Assembly: GCA_036568605.1 (NCBI GenBank)
Contig: DATCSE010000189.1
Location: 1 to 16,504 of the forward strand
From: DATCSE01 sp036568605
Lineage (GTDB): Bacteria > Pseudomonadota > Gammaproteobacteria > Burkholderiales > Burkholderiaceae_C
Length of the DNA: 16,504 bases
Direction: 5' to 3'
The notes under the pieces: model-generated
Databases searched by the model: none
Told to the model about the DNA's origin: nothing
Seen by the model: the letters and a program-made list of their open reading frames with translations, nothing else
Program-made: the position numbers and the translations under genes
Shown: piece after piece, positions 13,980-16,504 of the stretch
Layout of the letters: each line of letters begins with the position of its first letter
Numbering within the stretch: the first letter of the stretch is position 1

Positions 13980-16427
13980 TCAAGAAAACACGGGCTCGCC
14001 TAGGTTCAGCATCAATCGGTTGGCCCAGGCGAAGATCGCCACCGCATGCACGAGGTCCAGCGTCTCGAGCATCGTCAAGCCCGCGGCGCGCACGGCCTGC
14101 AGCTGCGACGAGCCGAAGCGGGCCGGCGACTCGGTCAGCTCGATGGCCAGCTGCACGATTGCACGCTCGCGCTCGGTGGTGCCGGCGCCGCGCGGCTCGG
14201 CGAAGAGCTGGGCGATCACGTCGTTGCGCTTCGTCAACTGCTCGAAGCGCTGCGCATGCACCGAGGCGCAATAGACGCAGCCGTTGATGCGCGAGACCGC
14301 CGCGCTGGCCAGCTCACGCTCGGCGCGCGACAAGCCGCCCGGCGCGTACATGATCGCGTTGAAGACCGTCGACCGCTCGTGCAGGATGCGCGGCTGGTGC
14401 ACCAGCACGCGGTAGTAGTCCGAGGTCATCGCCTTCGGATGGCTGCTCTGCAGCACGGCCAGTTGCTCGGGCGTGGCCGATGCCGGGTCGACCACCGGCA
14501 GCCAGGCCTTCCACCCCAGCGTCTCGCTGGTGTAACCGTTCACGCGCACCGGCTCGCCCGGCTGCGGCAGCGTGGCCGGATGCACGAAGGGCGCGGTCGA
14601 GTCGCCCGCCGGCTCGTTCGCTGTCCCGGCCGCCGACGGGTCCATCGCCGCCATCGCCTGCAGGCCGGCGACGACGCGGACCTGGTACGCGACGAAGGCG
14701 ATCAGTTGCGCGAGCGTGATCACCTCCGGTGTGCTCAGTCCCGCGGCCGGCAGCTTCAGCAGCGCGGCGCGATCTCCCTCCACCGGACGCTCGGCCAACA
14801 TGCCGGCGAACCCGAGCATCGCCTCGAGGCGCTCGCCCTGCGCCGCGGCGGCCGAGGGCAGACGATCGAGCCGGGCCCGGTAGTGCGCTTCGACGACCGT
14901 GCTGCCCGACAGCCGCGCGACGGTCTGTGCCGCCAGCAGGCGTTCGGCGAGCGACAGCCCGGGCAGCGCCGGATCGAAGATCGCGTCCTCGCTGCCTTGC
15001 GTCGCGGCGACGACCTTGTCGCGCTGGTGCCGCACGGCATGCAGCGGATTCGCGGCGCGCAAGGGCACCAGCGTGTCGATCACATCGAGGGATTCAGGAC
15101 GGGACATGTCGGATGCTTTCGAAGTGGCCTGAGCCAGGAATTGCAGGACGCCGGCCCACGACGCTTCGTCGGCATGCGCATTGGCCGCTGGCGTGCCCCC
15201 ACTGGTGCTGAGCCGCCCCGAGACCGGGTGCGCATAGACCGCCTGTGTCGTCGGCACGTAGGGAAAGACGATCGAATGGCCGGCGTCGTCGAAATCCAGA
15301 TGCTGGACGGCATGCGGATGTCCGAAGCGCGCGAGCCGCTCGACCACCATGCGGCCGTACAAGGTGGATGGCCACGAGCCGTCGTCGCCTGCAGAGAGCA
15401 GCATCACCGGCCCGCGGATGCGTTCGACGCGGATGCGTGCCCGCTCGACGGCATCCGGGTCCCGCAGCGCGGTGAGCAGCGCGTTCGCGTGACGGCGCGG
15501 CGGCGGGCCCTCGTCCCACGGCGCCCAGGTCGCGGTGCGGTTGTGCTCCCACAGATGCGGCAACGGCTCGCCGCGGAAAATCCAGGCGGGGCCGTCGCGG
15601 CCGGTCTTCGGGTCGCAGGCGTTCTGCGCACTGTGCACCAGCGCGGCCGGCACATAGCCGATCACGGCCGATACCCGATCCGGAAACAGCGAGCCCAGCA
15701 GCAGGGCGAGCTCGCCGCCGCGCGATTGGCCGCTGATCGCGACGAATCCGTGCCGCGGCTGCAGCGTGCGATGCATCCACGCGAGCGCCGCATCGAAGTA
15801 TTCGAGCGCTGTATCGGAGATGTAGTCGGGCCGCCCGGGCGCCTTGAAGTAGCCCAGCGCGAATGCCGCATAGCCGTGCGATGCATAGAGCGCGGCACGC
15901 GGCTCGTTGATGCCGCCGCCCGAGCCGTTGAGCACCATGACCGCCGGATACGCCTGCCCATCGGTACGCGGCGATGGCAGGAACAGCGTGCCGACCAGGC
16001 CCGCGTCGCGCACCTCGCGCCGGGTCACGCCCGGGCCCGCCAGGCGCTGCACGAAAGAGCCGCGCAGCGCCGTCGCGCTGCCGCGCTTCACCGTGATCTC
16101 CGTGCTCAGCGCGGCGCCGGGCTCCGCCGCGAACACCTCGCGCGGCGCGCCCGCCTGCTCGGGCACCTGCGACCAGATCAGCCCCATGGCCGACACGCCG
16201 GCATAGCGGCCACCGAACGGCGCGTCGCGCGTCAGGTCGACCTTGCCGCGCGCATCGGCCCGAAAGCTCGCCGACGAACTCCAGAAGATGCCGGGCCCGC
16301 GCAAGGTGCGCGACTCCAGCACGACCTCCTCGCCGGGCGACAGCGCCGTCACCGCGATGCGGCGCGGCACGTCGATCAGCGCATCGGCCGGCGTGATCGA
16401 GAGCACCGGGCCGCCGTCACTTGCCAA
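13980..16427 (-). CDS. Three-module fusion: BAAT-type thioesterase, CMD domain and AhpD-like peroxidase domain
   Basis: One uninterrupted 815-codon frame. Residues about 8-135 match the Ig-like N-terminal domain of acyl-CoA thioesterase/BAAT proteins (ITPADALIDVPRRIAV, RYAGVSAMGL). Residues about 140-435 form the alpha/beta-hydrolase with nucleophile Ser235 (SGQSRGG), Asp348 or Asp349 (SAGDDGSW) and His384 (AGHSIVF). From Met441 a carboxymuconolactone-decarboxylase-like domain begins (SLDVIDTLVPL), resembling the Avi_7170 type. After a linker (about 595-625), an AhpD-like domain resembling Avi_7169 follows, with redox Cys717 and Cys720 (NGCVYCASVHAQ) and the ending FAWANRLMLNLGEP. The start is TTG with AGGTG seven bases upstream; GTG at 16406 is an alternative. 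It overlaps the stop of the preceding gene by 11 nt. No signal peptide is seen. The combined function is unknown; the parts suggest acyl-thioester hydrolysis coupled to peroxide or thiol chemistry. Confidence 0.85.
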   Translation of the reverse strand: MASDGGPVLSITPADALIDVPRRIAVTALSPGEEVVLESRTLRGPGIFWSSSASFRADARGKVDLTRDAPFGGRYAGVSAMGLIWSQVPEQAGAPREVFAAEPGAALSTEITVKRGSATALRGSFVQRLAGPGVTRREVRDAGLVGTLFLPSPRTDGQAYPAVMVLNGSGGGINEPRAALYASHGYAAFALGYFKAPGRPDYISDTALEYFDAALAWMHRTLQPRHGFVAISGQSRGGELALLLGSLFPDRVSAVIGYVPAALVHSAQNACDPKTGRDGPAWIFRGEPLPHLWEHNRTATWAPWDEGPPPRRHANALLTALRDPDAVERARIRVERIRGPVMLLSAGDDGSWPSTLYGRMVVERLARFGHPHAVQHLDFDDAGHSIVFPYVPTTQAVYAHPVSGRLSTSGGTPAANAHADEASWAGVLQFLAQATSKASDMSRPESLDVIDTLVPLRAANPLHAVRHQRDKVVAATQGSEDAIFDPALPGLSLAERLLAAQTVARLSGSTVVEAHYRARLDRLPSAAAAQGERLEAMLGFAGMLAERPVEGDRAALLKLPAAGLSTPEVITLAQLIAFVAYQVRVVAGLQAMAAMDPSAAGTANEPAGDSTAPFVHPATLPQPGEPVRVNGYTSETLGWKAWLPVVDPASATPEQLAVLQSSHPKAMTSDYYRVLVHQPRILHERSTVFNAIMYAPGGLSRAERELASAAVSRINGCVYCASVHAQRFEQLTKRNDVIAQLFAEPRGAGTTERERAIVQLAIELTESPARFGSSQLQAVRAAGLTMLETLDLVHAVAIFAWANRLMLNLGEPVFS

Positions 16428-16504
16428 CGGGCGTCACCTGCATCGCGGTGGTACGGTCGCTGAGCAGCGGCACGACCTTCAGGCCTTTGCGCGCGGCCCA
16501 GATG
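16417..16504 (-). CDS. Unidentified protein, C-terminal end (partial)
   Basis: Only the last 28 full codons are visible, ending at the TGA at 16417-16419. The tail reads IWAARKGLKVVPLLSDR and then TTAMQVTPVGK, which I cannot assign to a family. The gene is on the same strand as the fusion gene and its stop lies 11 nt inside that gene's proposed TTG start, so the two are probably translated from one transcript. Confidence 0.6.
   Translation of the reverse strand, partial: IWAARKGLKVVPLLSDRTTAMQVTPVGK

Noticed and set aside
14046..16463. An 805-codon open frame antisense to the three-module fusion gene.
   Set aside because: Its translation is Arg/His/Gln-rich low-complexity with no recognisable motif. 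Long antisense frames are expected in very GC-rich genes, and the opposite strand has complete active-site motifs.

Overview
The window is GC-rich DNA with dense, mostly co-directional genes joined by ATGA-type overlaps. Its gene content includes a PHB-type 3-hydroxybutyrate dehydrogenase next to a patatin/DUF3734 protein, a Can-type carbonic anhydrase, an RRM protein and a second-type IF-1. This suggests a betaproteobacterium, probably Burkholderiales (Rubrivivax/Leptothrix-like). That placement is an inference from gene content and composition, not from a search.

Region 1 (1-9677, all + strand) is a compact array: the 3' end of a DoxX-like gene, an NDH-2-like flavoprotein, D-3-hydroxybutyrate dehydrogenase, a patatin-like lipase, beta-carbonic anhydrase, a YeeE/YedE sulfur-transport-type membrane protein, a DUF692/MNIO enzyme (BufB type) with its DUF2063 partner (BufC type), and an OmpR-type response regulator with a histidine kinase. 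Most junctions are overlaps or gaps under 30 nt, so several of these genes are probably co-transcribed. The MNIO pair has no visible BufA-type precursor beside it. The kinase has its catalytic core at the N-terminus and PAS and GAF domains at the C-terminus.

Region 2 (9738-11061, all - strand) looks like a stress or cold-shock block. In transcription order it holds a small 77-aa protein, an IF-1 with a C-terminal extension and a TTG start, a glycine-rich RRM RNA-binding protein, and a detached sigma-70 (RpoD) region 3.2-4 fragment. Two adjacent perfect hairpins lie in the leader upstream.

Region 3 (11381-13918) is accessory-like: a small helical hypothetical protein, a Crp/Fnr-family regulator without FNR cysteines, a cytoplasmic trypsin-like serine protease on the + strand, and a frame-disrupted small secreted protein on the - strand that keeps a strong ribosome binding site.

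Region 4 (13980-16504, - strand) carries the most striking gene. It is an 815-aa open frame that joins a BAAT/acyl-CoA thioesterase module, a carboxymuconolactone-decarboxylase (CMD) module and a CxxC AhpD-like peroxidase module. It overlaps the stop codon of an upstream partial gene that I could not identify.
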